Assembly (NCBI GenBank): GCA_009767595.1
Contig: VSDK01010484.1
Location: 359,560 to 423,559 of the forward strand
Length of the DNA stretch: 64,000 nucleotides
Source of the DNA: Symbiodinium kawagutii
Taxonomy: Eukaryota; Sar; Dinophyceae; Suessiales; Symbiodiniaceae
Reading direction: 5' to 3'
The notes beneath the pieces were generated by a model. It was not told the DNA's origin, did not search any database, and saw only the letters and a list, made by a program, of their open reading frames with translations. How positions within the stretch are numbered: position 1 is the first letter of the stretch; each line of letters starts with the position of its first letter. This document shows, piece by piece, positions 9,700 to 20,750 of this stretch. A program made the position numbers and the translations under genes.

Positions 9700-10760
9700 A
9701 TCTGTTGGCGCCCGCCCTGGGTGAATGGCTACTGTCTATGTTTCGAAACCATTGTTGGGTACTCCTCTCTAAAGCCTCGGGAACCCGAATCTGGGGGACT
9801 CCAAAAGCTGCAATTGTCCCCGAGACAACTTGGATAAACATCCCCACTGCTTGCAACCAGTGTGCATGGTCAAGTTGTTACGGCTCAATGGTCTTCGCCG
9901 CACCAAGTCCGATGACTATACAAGACCATTGCCAACTGCCACTGGCCGTAGATCAACCATCCAGGAGGGATGTATAGGAATGTACATGTTACGTTCCACT
10001 TGATGTGGCTTCAAAATGGATACTGATACTGAGTGAACTGTTGTGGGGTGCTCGAAGTGGTCCAGTCGGTTCGGAGATATGCTCAGCGCTGTTATGTTCC
10101 CCAACTAGTTTTATCTGCTCTTCATGCTGGGCAAACTACTGGGGTCCTGGATTTTGGGGTGTGCATATGGCAGACTGCTATCTGCTGGATTCACAAGTCA
10201 CGGATCAAAATGACCGCTGAAGTTTCTCCAGCCAGGGAACATCAACAACTGTTGGGATGTAAAGCCACCGTAGACCAAAGAACTGTGGCCGATTTTTGTC
10301 AGTGAAATATGAAATCAACGCGGGGTACGTTCCAAGAAAGACATACCATGACCATGACATACCATGAGCCTCCTAAAGTGGACAACCGAGGGTCTTTATC
10401 AACCAGAGATGGATGCTGATTTACAGTAGTGAGTTCGCATGTCTTCTTTGTACCGGTTTTTTGAATCGAACACCATTATGTGTGAAGGTGGTTCGCCTCA
10501 ACTGCCGGAGCTTGGCTGGCAAGGATGGTTTTTGCTTTTTTAGATGGAACATTATCAGCCATCATGAGCAATCAAAAACCACGCACCATCTCCAAGCGGT
10601 GCCAGCTATGAACCACATTCAGCTGTCCAGTCACATCACATATGCCCTGTGGCACAACCTCCAACGCAGAAAAAAACACAACACCGACAAAACAAGCAAC
10701 CAAATCTACGTTGATATTGATCGCCAGTTGTGATATGCCTTTACAGAAATTAGAAAACAT
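9700..10760. other. Stretch of ORF relics, no clear gene
   Basis: Plus-strand ORFs at 9705-9977, 10005-10305 and 10413-10733 are longer than expected for AT-rich intron. Their frames overlap and break into each other, and none carries a motif I know. Decayed transposon coding sequence is possible. Confidence 0.3.
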
Positions 10761-10958
10761 TCATCTTGAAGATATTTGCTGCATTGCCTTCTTGAAGTCG
10801 AGGATACTGTATTGCGTTGCGTGGAGCAGCATTTGAATCGTGTTCGCGAGAAACGTCCACGGGGTGCCGCTTATAAGGGCGGCCCAGAAGTCCGCAGGCT
10901 GCTTTGTTTTGATGGTTCGAGCGCTCCAGTGCTGAGATCATTGCAGGTCTGAGGGACT

Positions 10959-11147
10959 TTAGCATGTGGCGCGATCGTGCTTCAGAAGCAGACCCATGAA
11001 GATCAGGTCCCCCCGAAAGTGTGATGCGTCGCATTGGTTCATGTCGAACTCATGCCAAATATCGTGCATCAATAGCACTTGAATCAGCAAGCCCTCCATG
11101 TTGAAAGGATATGGACAGGGTGCAATCCCAAAAAGTGCGTGGATTGA
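10959..11147 (-). pseudogene. Broken ORF, possibly from a mobile element
   Basis: A 62-codon minus-strand frame reads SIHALFGIAPCPYPFNMEGL, MHDIWHEFDMNQCDASHFRG and DLIFMGLLLKHDRATC before TAA. Downstream, a different minus frame is open for about 90 codons (CHMLKSLRPAMISALERSN onward, to 10750). The join needs a frameshift, which suggests a decayed gene. The overlapping plus frame at 10794-10945 (VEDTVLRCVEQHLNRVREKR) is an alternative. Confidence 0.4.
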
Positions 11148-11339
11148 TCAGTGTTCCTGCAGAATTCTCATTATGTGCATCAAACAACCAACAACTGGGT
11201 CCTGGGGGATCCACCCTCACGTTGCACAGCTAGACAGTTTGCGTGTTCATGAACGCTGTGCTACCACAAGGGGTGACTTTCCTACAAACATGACGTTTAA
11301 ATGGTTTGCCGGTTTTGTGTAAGTGTCTATATTCTCTTT

Positions 11340-12054
11340 TCTTTGTTAGCGCTTACCCCACAAAAATGGCAGAGCTGTTTGCCACTGCCAACTGCTTTAG
11401 CATTGGATTGGGTGAGTTGATGACCCATGTCACTGCTTCTTTTGTTGATATCATGGCTTGAAATTGGAATACGCAGCTACTAAATGCTAATGATACTATA
11501 CGGGTCATAAGCGCATACTTCCAACAATTGGTCAATGAACATCCCAGCTACGGACTAATTTGCATATGTTTAGGATGGTCACAAGGAGTAGAAGACCAAT
11601 CCTTCTTGTCAACAATCCAAGTAGCGCTAAGCAGTATTCACTAACGATTCTACATCCTTTATGAACCATGATTATCCATCATAAAAACAACTGACCATTG
11701 ATACATTGATACTGAACAACTATGCGTTGATAGATCAATAAACTCTGCTTGTTGATTTTTATCTGATGGTTAACCAGTATGAATCGTGACCATCTGATTA
11801 AAGCAACCATATAGTTCATCATAAATCGATAATCAAACAGTGATAAACAACAATTGGCCAGCACTTATACGCACCGTTATTCACTATCTGTGAGGCACAA
11901 ATGCAGCATCAATCATGCATGAAGCACCAATTCACCATCAACCAAGCATGAATAAACAGTAAGCATCAACCCCTTAAATGTCACTAAAAAAGTCGCACTG
12001 GCGTCATACGCCCCAGGGCTCGTTTCCTACAGCCCTCAAATGGCACATGGGGGG
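11340..12054. repeat. Intergenic or intronic, ACCATCA-type towards its right end
   Basis: 11340-11640 shows nothing. 11660-11990 carries ACCATGATTATCCATCA, TTCACCATCAACC and similar words, ahead of the family 1 element and exon. Confidence 0.5.
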
Positions 12055-12148
12055 GTTCTCAAAATGGGGGGGACTCCCAAAATGGTCGGCGTATAGATGC
12101 TGAGTAAGGGATGATTTAGTGGTACCCGTATCTTGAGACACACCCATA
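12055..12148. mobile_element. Family 1 element, diverged
   Basis: Ends are GGGTTCTCAAAATGGGGGGG and GGTACCCGTATCTTGAGACA. The interior includes AGGGATGATTTAGTGGTACC. It lies about 16 bp from the edge of the exon at 12165-12247. Confidence 0.7.
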
Positions 12149-12164
12149 TGACCCAAAAACTCAC

Positions 12165-12247
12165 AGGTCTCGAAACGGCACCCGCGAGCGAGCACTCAAA
12201 GCGACCATGGAAGGCAGCTTCATGACCCAGGAAATGTCCAGCAAGCC
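12165..12247 (-). CDS. Exon of a minus-strand gene
   Basis: 27 codons plus two bases on minus. The peptide is GLLDISWVMKLPSMVALSAR then SRVPFRD, between TGCCAG|G and the canonical donor CT|GTGAGT. Phase 0 entry matches the exon at 13469-13626. On plus the same bases give CACAG|G to CAG|GTCAGC with peptide TRERALKATMEGSFMTQEMS, so strand is not certain. The minus choice follows the neighbour and the GTGAGT site. Confidence 0.5.
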
Positions 12248-13468
12248 CTGGCAGGTCAGCACGCTAAAACCATGGAGGGCAAAAACTGTAAAAACATGAT
12301 CAATAAGACACAACCAATGGTTCACATCTGCTGGTTCCTGGTTTAAAGGGGGTTAAACAATTTGAGGAGATATGCCAGCTATATGATGACTCTGAGTCAA
12401 TATCATCCAAAAATGGGGTAAGTGCCGTTCACATCCCAACAGCCAGATTAGTGACTGGTTGATGTGAACAGCTAGGGTAAAATCACAGTCTGGTGGGTGG
12501 TCAGTTGTGCCACCCGAAAAATATGTTCGTAAATAAACCAACCGTACATTAAATTGTTTAAAACCACCAGCCAGTGTCTAAAGGCCATTGTATTGCTAAG
12601 ACCGTGGTAAAACAAGGTAGACCCCTCAAATCCTAATGAAATGATATACCAACCACAGTTTTAGCAAACACATTGGAGATTGTTCATGATAGTTAAAAAT
12701 GGTGTGACAATTGATAGTGATTGTCAAAAATGGCAAATCAAACAAAATTGCTGAAGATTGTAAAGAATCTCCGTAATGGCGACCGTTGACTGCCAAAATT
12801 GGACAACAAATGATGGTTGCCCACTAATTCCCCATTTACTACTCACGCGTATACATGCTGTGTGCTTGATGACGATCAATTCAGGCATGGTCCATATGCT
12901 GTTTACTGTTGCAACAACCCTTGGTGGCCCATGTCTTCGAGCAGAGTATGAAATCTACAAGCATGCGTTGTGAGTCAATAGCTTGTGCATACGCTTGTGC
13001 CCATGTAGTTAATACATGTGCAAATCAAAAACGAAATATCTGTATGTACGTACTAGTACAGTCAATACGTAATACATATGTAATCATACCACTCTGTATC
13101 GTACACTAGGGCATATGTATGCATTTTATTGCACGTTGACAATGGGTTGCATGTAGTTACCTTTACACCCCGTAGTGCTGTGTGTGTCAAATAAAACATT
13201 TCAAGTCTAGAAATCTAAAACAAACTGTGGTTTTGCAAGGGCTCTGCCTGGGAAAGGCACTTGTTGTTTTACAGCAGGCGGGTTCGGGTATTGATACATA
13301 AACAACCACTGACGCTAACACTAGGCTACCCCGCTGCGACAATCCTCCGGGCAATCAAACACAGGTCCTTCACCATCTAACCATCAATGAACCATCAATA
13401 AAACGCCATGTCTATATGTCTTACCTGTTAACCCATCATTCATGCTGATCAACCCCCTGATTCCCCAC

Positions 13469-13626
13469 AGAGGCCCAGCACCGCAGCAGCGCCTGGTACG
13501 ACAGGACATCGCTGCTGTAGCACCCCGCCATGGCGAAGGACAGCTGCGGCGTGGTGGACCTCGGGGTCCGGCGTTTCGAGTCACCGGGAGGCCGTAGAGA
13601 GAACGACACATGGCATCCCCCAGGGC
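13469..13626 (-). CDS. Exon of a minus-strand gene
   Basis: Two bases plus 52 codons on minus, about 79 percent G/C at third positions, the highest of the possible frames. The peptide includes RPPGDSKRRTPRSTTPQLSF and AMAGCYSSDVLSYQALLRCW. The acceptor is GACTCAG|G and the donor GCCTCT|GTGGGG. The plus strand has attractive splice-like edges (CCCCACAG|A and GG|GTAAGT) with an open but compositionally biased frame. No family is recognised. Confidence 0.55.
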
Positions 13627-13649
13627 CTGAGTCAACTTGGCTTGGAACT

Positions 13650-14160
13650 AGGGTAAGTACCAGTTAGGGTAGATATAGATATACTTAGGTGGTTAATAAT
13701 GGTTATAACCATAGTTAAATTGGGATAACTAGATCATATAACTGGGGTAACTACCAGTTAGGGTAGGTATATCTAATATCTATACTTAGGTTGGTTGTGA
13801 ATCAACTTTTTTACCAGGGGGTACCAATCTGTAAAAGTGGTAGAGCTGGTGAAACTAACTTGCAAGTGGTATAACCTGTGGAGTTGCACCTACAGTTAAC
13901 ATCACCTGGAGCGAAGTGGTAGAACTGGTATGGTTAACTTGTAAGTGGTATAACAAGGTTCTACGTGGTACGACAATGACGGATCAGTATTTTCACTCAG
14001 CAAGTGGTGAATGATGGTTCAGCATTTTCAACCACTTCATTTCAAGGTGGGCCCCTATCCACTTGTAAGTTGGTTTGTAACTAACTTAACTAGGCTTAGC
14101 TACCACTTTTACGGATTTATAATTCAACTTACAACTGTTGGGGGCCCACCATGTACGTTC
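13650..14160. repeat. AGGGTAGATAT / GTGGTATAAC imperfect repeats
   Basis: Two copies of ACCAGTTAGGGTAG(A/G)TATA lie about 90 bp apart (13658, 13753). 13840-14000 has repeated AGTGGTA(G/T)AAC(T/C)GGT words. No gene. Confidence 0.5.
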
Positions 14161-14164
14161 TAAG

Positions 14165-14290
14165 AGATGCAGCCATAACTGGTGTAACCACAACTGGTGT
14201 AACCACAACTGTTGTAACCATAACTGGCGTAGCCAGAACTGGTGTAACCACACCTGGTGAAACCATTGGTGCAACCACAATTGGTGTCAC
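14165..14290. repeat. Imperfect 15-bp tandem repeat
   Basis: About seven to eight copies of GGTGTAACCACAACT with substitutions. Because 15 is divisible by three it produces repetitive ORFs on the minus strand (GYTSCGYTS-like), which I regard as repeat translation. Confidence 0.75.
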
Positions 14291-14299
14291 TACTCAGCA

Positions 14300-16285
14300 T
14301 AACTGCGGTAAGCTGGAGGGAAACTAGTGTAATTATGATGTTGTAACTAGTTGTAGCTACTCGGTATTTCGCCATGGCTACAAGGTAGCTGGTATAGTTT
14401 GGTACAACTTTCAAATGGCATAGATTTTGGCATCCGGCAACTCCTTAAAAGTGTTGGCAACCGGTATCCTTGATACAACTCTTACCACTGGTTTGAACGG
14501 TGCAACCACTGGAGAGATTTGGTGCAATTGGATACTGGCTCTACCTGTACTTGACGCGGGCTATGTGATTTCTGAAAAAGCTTCTGATGCTAAATAAAAA
14601 ACCATGGCATAGATCTGTTTATAATCTGCTATACCTACCAGTGCTATGCAAAACTTCAACTTTCAATGCTAGGGCTATGGACTTCAGTGATCCCAATCGT
14701 GATGGCGGTTTGGAATCCCCAGGAAGGACCACCACAACAGCCCAATATTACTGTTGCTGGTGCTCAGCCGTAGACTTTTCTGGTGGTGCAAAGAACAATG
14801 ACATACCGAGACGTATGATCACACCACAAAGACCACACAAGAAACAATCATATTTGTGGGTAAAAAGATGTCTTGTGGTGCAGAACCAACCTTAACTGGC
14901 AAACCAAGAAAGTCAAACACAAGCATGACTACAGCCCCATCTATCCTTTCATCATGCGAACCCAGTTTGTGCCGAGCATCCAATCCACATTGTCCTGCCA
15001 TAGCCGCGTTGCTCTTGGGTGATGGTCAATGTTGATTGGCTCATGGAGATTGATCACGGTTGCCAAGCAATAGAGAGAGTGCTTCACGCTAGTTAATGGA
15101 TGATTGGAAACATTAAATCTATTTGATTACATTGCCTGATTGTGATTGACACAGGAATAGATATTGGTTTAACTTGTTCTTGAAAAAATCCTCGATTCAT
15201 CAACTGTAGTTTACTTTGGAATATTGACTATGAATCCACGTCAATGATTCAAAACGCGAAGGGCGTCGGCGCTAGGCTATTAGTTATCACCCATGAATAG
15301 AAAACAATCATTCAAATCTGGTATCATGCATTGTTCAACATTCAGTTCGTTCAATTCATTGGTCTGGGCTCTGTTCATTCAACGATCTTCGCGGTGATTG
15401 AAATGAATACTCTCCCTGAAACGTTTCCTCCAGAAATGCATGTTTAGTCGAGAATCAACATATTCTAGGGCCCGGAAGGAGTTCATAATCAGAGGCAGTG
15501 GCGTGGGATAAATGGTACATATGGTTCATCCAGACTAGCTACCATCAACCAATTTCAGCAAAAAAACATCACCCTGTGTCTCTGATGTACTTTCCTTTCT
15601 TGCTTGTAGCGGTTACCCTTTCACAATCTAATATACCAATTTAAGATCCACTAATTAATTATTGATGGTTTCCCAGGGTTTCTCCATGAAATATTGATCA
15701 TTGTTAGATCACTGGAGTGTATGCGAAACAGACCGTTGTCCTGGTCAAATCTGTCTACTGCTGTTCGCATCCTTTCAATGCACCTGTCGACCTGCTGTTC
15801 GGATGTTCACCTGCTGTTTCCTGGTTATTAACGGTTGGTTAGTGTCTGTGGGTGATCAATCTACGTCGTGCACATTCACTTGTTGGAGAACTATGTGCCT
15901 TGTGAAATGGTTTGATCCGAGTAACCACCATTTCCTGGGCAGTTGGGCGAGCCCGCTGTGGTTGTGTACGCACAGAACACGTTTGGGCATATGGCAATGT
16001 GTCAAGCCGCCAAAAATCCGGAACACGTTCGGTGAATCTCCCAACAGCTTGACTGTATAGTGCAGGGTCGTTTGTGCGACAGGGGTACTGGGTCTTGACC
16101 CACAACCATCTGTATTTCATGGTTAAGAATCATCAGCTATCACAGCAAAATATCAAGAATAATGGTGGTCCATCATAGGATTGCTCATCATGAACCGCCA
16201 ATGAAAAATCAATCACCAACTCACCATGTAGCACCAGTCAAGCACCAAACAATTAATGATCAAACCTTCATCAATCCACCACCAA
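14300..16285. other. Mostly unannotated; weak ORFs only
   Basis: 14587-14895 (+) and 15701-16060 (+) are open but lack codon bias or motifs. About 15840 (GTCTGTGGGTGATCAAT) and 16095 (TCTTGACCCACAACC) resemble the two ends of a family 2 element and might bracket a longer relative. 16160-16285 is ACC-rich ahead of the next exon. Confidence 0.35.
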
Positions 16286-16291
16286 ACACAG

Positions 16292-16407
16292 CTGCCACAG
16301 CGCCCCGTGCGCACCTGTGTGGTGTTCGACGTGTTGTCATCTGGAGCAGCTGAGTCGCCTCACCATTTCCGGGAAGCGATGCTGGGCGTTTTCCCTGCAA
16401 CCATATG
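16292..16407 (+). CDS. Exon of a plus-strand gene
   Basis: 38 codons plus two bases, entering after CAAACACAG|C and leaving at CATATG|GTAAGT, a near-perfect GT donor. The peptide is LPQRPVRTCVVFDVLSSGAA, ESPHHFREAMLGVFPATI. Third positions are mostly G/C and the minus alternatives are poorer. The outgoing phase completes a Cys codon with the exon at 17771. Function unknown. Confidence 0.65.
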
Positions 16408-16904
16408 GTAAGTTCACTGACCAACGGGTGTACTTGGATTTGCAATCCCACTTAGTAAGTGGTCACTAGCCATGGTTTCTAGGGGTTCTAAGCTACCTTA
16501 CAGGGTTTATAACCATGGTTATAAGCCCAGCTGCACATCCAAGTAGAAATATAAGGCAGTTGCTAGTGGCTCTTTTGATGATCAAGGACCAAGACAAAAG
16601 TCAGCAGCTGGGAGTATGACAACCGCATTGGGGATACCCCGCTATCTATAAGGCAAAATCATGCTTGAAACATCCTAATCATGGTTCACAATCCTTAGGG
16701 ATTGCCATTGGATAGTCAGAATCCTGGAGCTACCAACTTCTGGTAAAGACCGCTACGATTCTAGTGTGGTTCCTATTGGATATAATAACCTGATGACACC
16801 AACTTTTCAACAAAGTGTTTGAAACATGTTTGCATTGTAATCTACTCAGTATGTATTGTATCTGTGCGCTCAACAGTTGATGTAGATCCAAAATGGTATA
16901 CTGT

Positions 16905-16985
16905 AGTACCGGACTCGAACCCAAAGACTTACGATGCAACGTTAAGACGTTGCAACAATGCTCAACTGAGATCCACGACCAGTGC
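16905..16985 (-). other. tRNA-like pol III promoter boxes (possible SINE)
   Basis: On the minus strand, TGGATCTCAGTTGAGC (16960-16975) resembles a pol III A box, and GGTTCGAGTCC (16911-16921) matches a B box exactly at tRNA-like spacing. Between them is TGCAACGT-CTTA-ACGTTGCA, a perfect hairpin. No acceptor stem or proper anticodon loop can be formed, so a tRNA-derived SINE head or a decayed tRNA gene is more likely than a working tRNA. Confidence 0.5.
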
Positions 16986-17487
16986 GAAGCAAACAATCTT
17001 TTGTTCTGCTTGTTCCCAAAAAAGGCACCTTGGAGGAATATGACATAAAGATATAAAGTATAAAGTGAGAGTTGTGAGGGGAAGTCAACAACACTAATCA
17101 TAAGAATTTACAGAGACCTAAAAACGGGCAGGAAATGTGAGCTCTGTCAAACCATTTGATCAATTACTGTCATGAGTATGTCACTTTGCAGGAGTGGTAA
17201 TTAATCATCACAAATAAACTAAACGACAAACCAAAATAAAGAAACAACAATTGCTATACATCATCAGCACAACCAAGGGTGGTTCGGTACAAGCATCGTA
17301 TATATTGACAATGCCCGGCAACCGTATAGATACACCTCAGAAAATTGAAGCTCCGCGGAATCAACAATTATCATCGTTTGATGATGCTTAGTGGTGAATT
17401 CTGGCTGGGAAGGGTCCATAGGTCATAGTAGCTAATAGCGGTTCACTGTTTCAAATATGCGAGTATGTGAAGAAATGATAATAAAGG

Positions 17488-17615
17488 TCTATATATATAT
17501 ATATAAATATTTGAATATAAATATTTTTTAATAAATATAAATATAAATATATTTACATATGTATTTAAATACAGAAATCAATAAATATATATATATATAT
17601 AAATATATATACATG
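17488..17615. repeat. AT microsatellite
   Basis: (TA)n, ATAAATAT and ATATAAAT runs. ORFs through it are artefacts. Confidence 0.85.
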
Positions 17616-17770
17616 CCACTGAAGGAATATTTTTTCTGGATGGTGGCTTCAAGTTGTACGAAAATCATTGTAGTGAACCAACCATCCCCAAATAACAAGG
17701 GAAACCACTGTATCAAACCATCAACCAATTTTCATAGACGAACCAGAAACCAATTTTCAGAAACGCCAAG

Positions 17771-17878
17771 TTGCTTGAGGTGCTGCTTTGCTGCGAACTG
17801 CTACTGCTCGACTGTGATGCCTTGGCAAAAGGTGGATGCCGTCTGCGACCAAAAGGGAATGGTGATGCTGCCCATGAA
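17771..17878 (+). CDS. Exon of a plus-strand gene, Cys-rich
   Basis: One base, 35 codons and two bases. The peptide is CLRCCFAANCYCSTVMPWQK, VDAVCDQKGMVMLPM. About 78 percent of third positions are G/C. The acceptor is CGCCAAG|T and the donor ATGAA|GTTTAT. Phases agree with exons at 16292 and 18629. Six Cys in the first 25 residues suggest disulphides or metal binding. No family is recognised. Confidence 0.6.
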
Positions 17879-18628
17879 GTTTATACAACTACGGCCTACA
17901 TTCCTAGTAGTCCCAATGGTCTATAGTGGACTATACACCAAGTGTATCCAAGTGTAATGTAATACTTTTGTTGCGATTTCTGACTATTGAAGGACTACAC
18001 GACTACAGTTGATATTAGTATAGTTTTCAGTTGACAATCAACAACTGTAGAGTTGCAAAAGCTGGAAAACGCTGGCAAATTGAGCAGTGGCACATCTTTA
18101 AGAACTGATCAGGCTGATTGTTAAACGGTTTCATGGGAGTTCTTTGTGAACAACATACAACGCTGGTGGGTTCAAGTCAACTGGAGCACACTTTGGGTAT
18201 ACGCTGGATCTCAATGTGCAACTAGTTTTGTTGATAGGGTTGGAGGAAACCAAGAGTATGATTTCATGAACAGGAAATGGTTTAATGGTGATCTATTTTT
18301 CATTACAATGATTGTACGGTCAAAAAAAATCTGAGTCACATCACTATACACGACTGAAACAAGCATGTTTGCCTGTTGACTATTCATGATTGGTGGGAAC
18401 CATCAATGACCATAGATAATGTCTATTATATGAATATGCACTTCGAATGATGATATGACAATTAAACTTGGACAAAAATATCCATCGATCAAGGCTCTTG
18501 GGTGACAATGTTCGTATGTAAATGCATAATATGTTCCCGCTTGAAAACTAAGCTAGAAGCGTAGAAAACACATTTTTTGTAAATTGATTATCTACACAAA
18601 TAATTCATGCATTTCCACTTCCTTCCAG

Positions 18629-18808
18629 GGTAATTGAAAAAAGGCAAAGGCAAAACACCCCAACGAACTTCCTGTTACCGCAATATGACGACCGCAACCT
18701 GCGCGGATTGTTGGAGAGAAAACCCAGTCATGGCAGCACCCCCTTGGCAATAGCACGACAACCCTGCACCATGATAGCAGCGTCATATTACAACATTTTC
18801 TCACCATA
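18629..18808 (+). CDS. Exon of a plus-strand gene, possibly the last
   Basis: The acceptor CTTCCTTCCAG|G has one of the few real pyrimidine tracts in the window. The frame, phase-compatible with 17878, reads VIEKRQRQNTPTNFLLPQYD, DRNLRGLLERKPSHGSTPLA, then IARQPCTM and continues to TAG at 18806-18808. The exon may instead leave at a GA donor after CACCAT. The next gene to the right is on the opposite strand, which fits a 3' end here. Confidence 0.5.
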
Positions 18809-19288
18809 GGGATTCAAGGACCCTGACTATCTAATGTGCAATGCGAAACCGGGCATTGACAAGTGCGCAATCCTTACAGCACCGTTTCTTCGGTGCTTAA
18901 AACATATTCTTCTGCTAGTAGTTGAAACTGACTGAGTTACATGAGGGAAAGGTGCCAAAATTCGTCAGTAAACAATCGGTTGGCATGGCGGATGGGTCAC
19001 CATCATGCGTCATGGTTAACAAGCCAACCTTAAGTCCATGACCGTTTCTTGAAATGTTTGTTGACCAAATGCAAAGTCGCTGGACCTATCCCAAGTTTGC
19101 TAGTTGTGATCCACGCGTCAAAAAAGTTGCCGTGCACAAGCAGTGGGTGATTTGATCATCCCGTAGCTACGGTTTCAGCTGATCGCATTCTCCAACAGTA
19201 CTTAAACTAAACAAATCTTGAGCACTCATCAAGCTTAAAAATGAGCATGAACCATGTTGAAAGCTAAACATTATCTGTGAAGATAGAC

Positions 19289-19422
19289 CCGCCCTTGAAT
19301 CGGCTCAATCTGGCGCCGTTATGATGCAGAAATGCACAAGAAAACCCCGCGTCACACATCGTGCCGGGCTGAAACTGAGAACAACAGGTCTCGGTAAAAT
19401 ACAGCCCAGCTGGTCGCAATCT
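19289..19422 (-). CDS. Exon encoding a CCCH zinc finger
   Basis: The acceptor CATTTTTCAG|A is pyrimidine-rich. The minus frame reads RLRPAGLYFTETCC, then CSQFQPGTMCDAGFSCAFLH. Spacing is C-x8-C-x5-C-x3-H with the usual Phe and Gly positions and a Y-x-T-E lead-in, as in CCCH RNA-binding fingers such as tristetraprolin. An RNA-binding role in mRNA turnover or processing is inferred. A likely donor is GGCGG|GTCTAT. Two other frames are open; the finger spacing decides the strand. Confidence 0.65.
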
Positions 19423-19554
19423 CTGAAAAATGTACGGGGAAGCCGCGACCAATGCACATGGTGCGAAAAAGTGAACACATTTCCAGGAACTAAGCTTTTA
19501 AAGTTGCTGACAAAGTTGCTAAAAAGCACGGATCAAGTGACCATCAGGTGACCC

Positions 19555-19895
19555 CAAACAAATGTTGCGTTCCTCCTAGTGAAGCGCTCGAATAGGGCTC
19601 GGATGTATGCGGAAGGGGTCTCAGCCGATCCAGAGACGATCTTGATCAACGACTTGAGGCGGGTCGTGTCATGTCGTGTCCGTGCATATGTAGGGAGACC
19701 CCAAGGCCGCTGCAATTCCGGCGGGCCAAAGAGCTGCAAGCGCTTCAACTAGTGGGTCAATACCTGGAACTCCTAGTGAACATCCCTCAATTGACCATTG
19801 ACCTATCAGCAGTCCCCGAGCCAAGCCTGCTTGAGCGAGAAAATGATTCCGAATATGGCGCAAAAGCGTAGGGCGAAGATGTGGCGGAACAGCCA
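19555..19895 (-). CDS. Coding-like island, strand and exon edges uncertain
   Basis: On minus, one frame (19533-19748) reads LQLFGPPELQRPWGLPTYAR, LKSLIKIVSGSAETPSAYIR, ALFERFTRRNATFVW. Another (19669-19902) includes LARGLLIGQWSIEGCSLGVP. On plus, KELQALQLVGQYLELLV and ARMYAEGVSADPETILIND are also good peptides. The minus reading would place it between the CCCH exon and the Cys/His-rich exon of one gene. Retroelement-derived sequence is another possibility. Confidence 0.4.
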
Positions 19896-20167
19896 GAGCC
19901 AAACCAGTTCCAATTGCGAGTAGTCAAGTTTGTTGTTGCTAGTCAAGTTTGTTCCTCCAGTGTTCCGAATTTGGAAATTGACCAGCTCTTTTGTCGAGTT
20001 CCAATTGCGACTAGTCTTCGCATCCAGCGGAACCGATACCGCTGCTCGGGGAGTCCCAATGACTAGTACTATTCGCTAATGACTAACCAGCAATAGTTCT
20101 ACCAGCAATCGCTAGTTCTATTACCAATCTATCCCAGCCGTTCTTAGCAAATACGTATAAAACTCAC

Positions 20168-20280
20168 CCCAACCGCCAGCTAAGGAGCACATCTGCCAGG
20201 GCACCGCATCCGATGTGGAGCCACCAGGTGTTGTGGTAACCACAAACGGTGCACCGGTGCTCGAGGCAGTGGTCTCGGTG
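20168..20280 (-). CDS. Cys/His-rich exon
   Basis: 37 codons plus two bases on minus, over 80 percent G/C at third positions, leaving at the canonical donor GG|GTGAGT. The peptide is HRDHCLEHRCTVCGYHNTWW, LHIGCGALADVLLSWRL. The C-x4-C-x2-C-x2-H and H-x2-C spacing suggests zinc binding but matches no family I can name. The entry at ATGAAG|CAC is a guess; the frame is open further upstream through more His and Cys (HHDCMK). It probably belongs with the CCCH exon downstream. Confidence 0.65.
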
Positions 20281-20329
20281 CTTCATGCAGTCGTGGTGGG
20301 GATGAATGAGATGATGGAGCTCATCATTT

Positions 20330-20640
20330 CAAAAGAAAATGATTTGTTTACTACCAATGATTGGTGGGTTTAAGCATTTATAGTAATATTTAACTATTGA
20401 ACATTGAAAACATTGAAAATTGGTTTATTACTACTGATGGTTATTAATGGATGATGGTCATCATGATTAGTACAAACGTTAAATGATACATTTCTTGATG
20501 GTTTAGTACTAAATCAACCACACTAAGAATTTCATTAATTGCGATTGGTACTAAACCGACTTTTGCCAACAATGGTTGGTTTAGTACTAGTGATGATTAG
20601 TATTGGATTATTTTCACAAGGAAATATATAACCATTTGGT
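20330..20640. repeat. TGATGG-type words right of the exon
   Basis: TGATGGTTATTAATGGATGATGG and GGTTTAGTACT(A) repeats, opposite in strand to the ACCATCA arrays that precede exons. Confidence 0.6.
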
Positions 20641-20644
20641 CGTT

Positions 20645-20750
20645 TATCAAAAAACCAGCGACCCCAACAATGCTTGGTTTACTACTCTAAATGGTCCGTA
20701 GTGGATGATTTGGGGGTACCCTCGTTTTCAAGAAACAGCCATTTAGACAT
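20645..20750. mobile_element. Family 1 element, diverged left end
   Basis: Recognised by CTTGGTTTACTACTCTAAATGG, GGATGATTTGGGGGTACC and the terminus TTTTCAAGAAACAGCC. The left terminus is degraded. Confidence 0.65.

Noticed and set aside
13471..13652. Plus-strand exon with good-looking splice edges
   Set aside because: CCCCACAG|A and GG|GTAAGT are attractive, but the minus frame has clearly higher G/C at third positions and a more natural peptide. Kept as an alternative in the minus entry.
14086..14414. Minus ORFs with repeated GYTSCGYTS and LWLHQ
   Set aside because: Produced by the 15-bp tandem repeat, whose length is divisible by three.
16905..16985. Functional tRNA gene
   Set aside because: A and B boxes are present, but no acceptor stem, T stem or correct anticodon loop can be formed.
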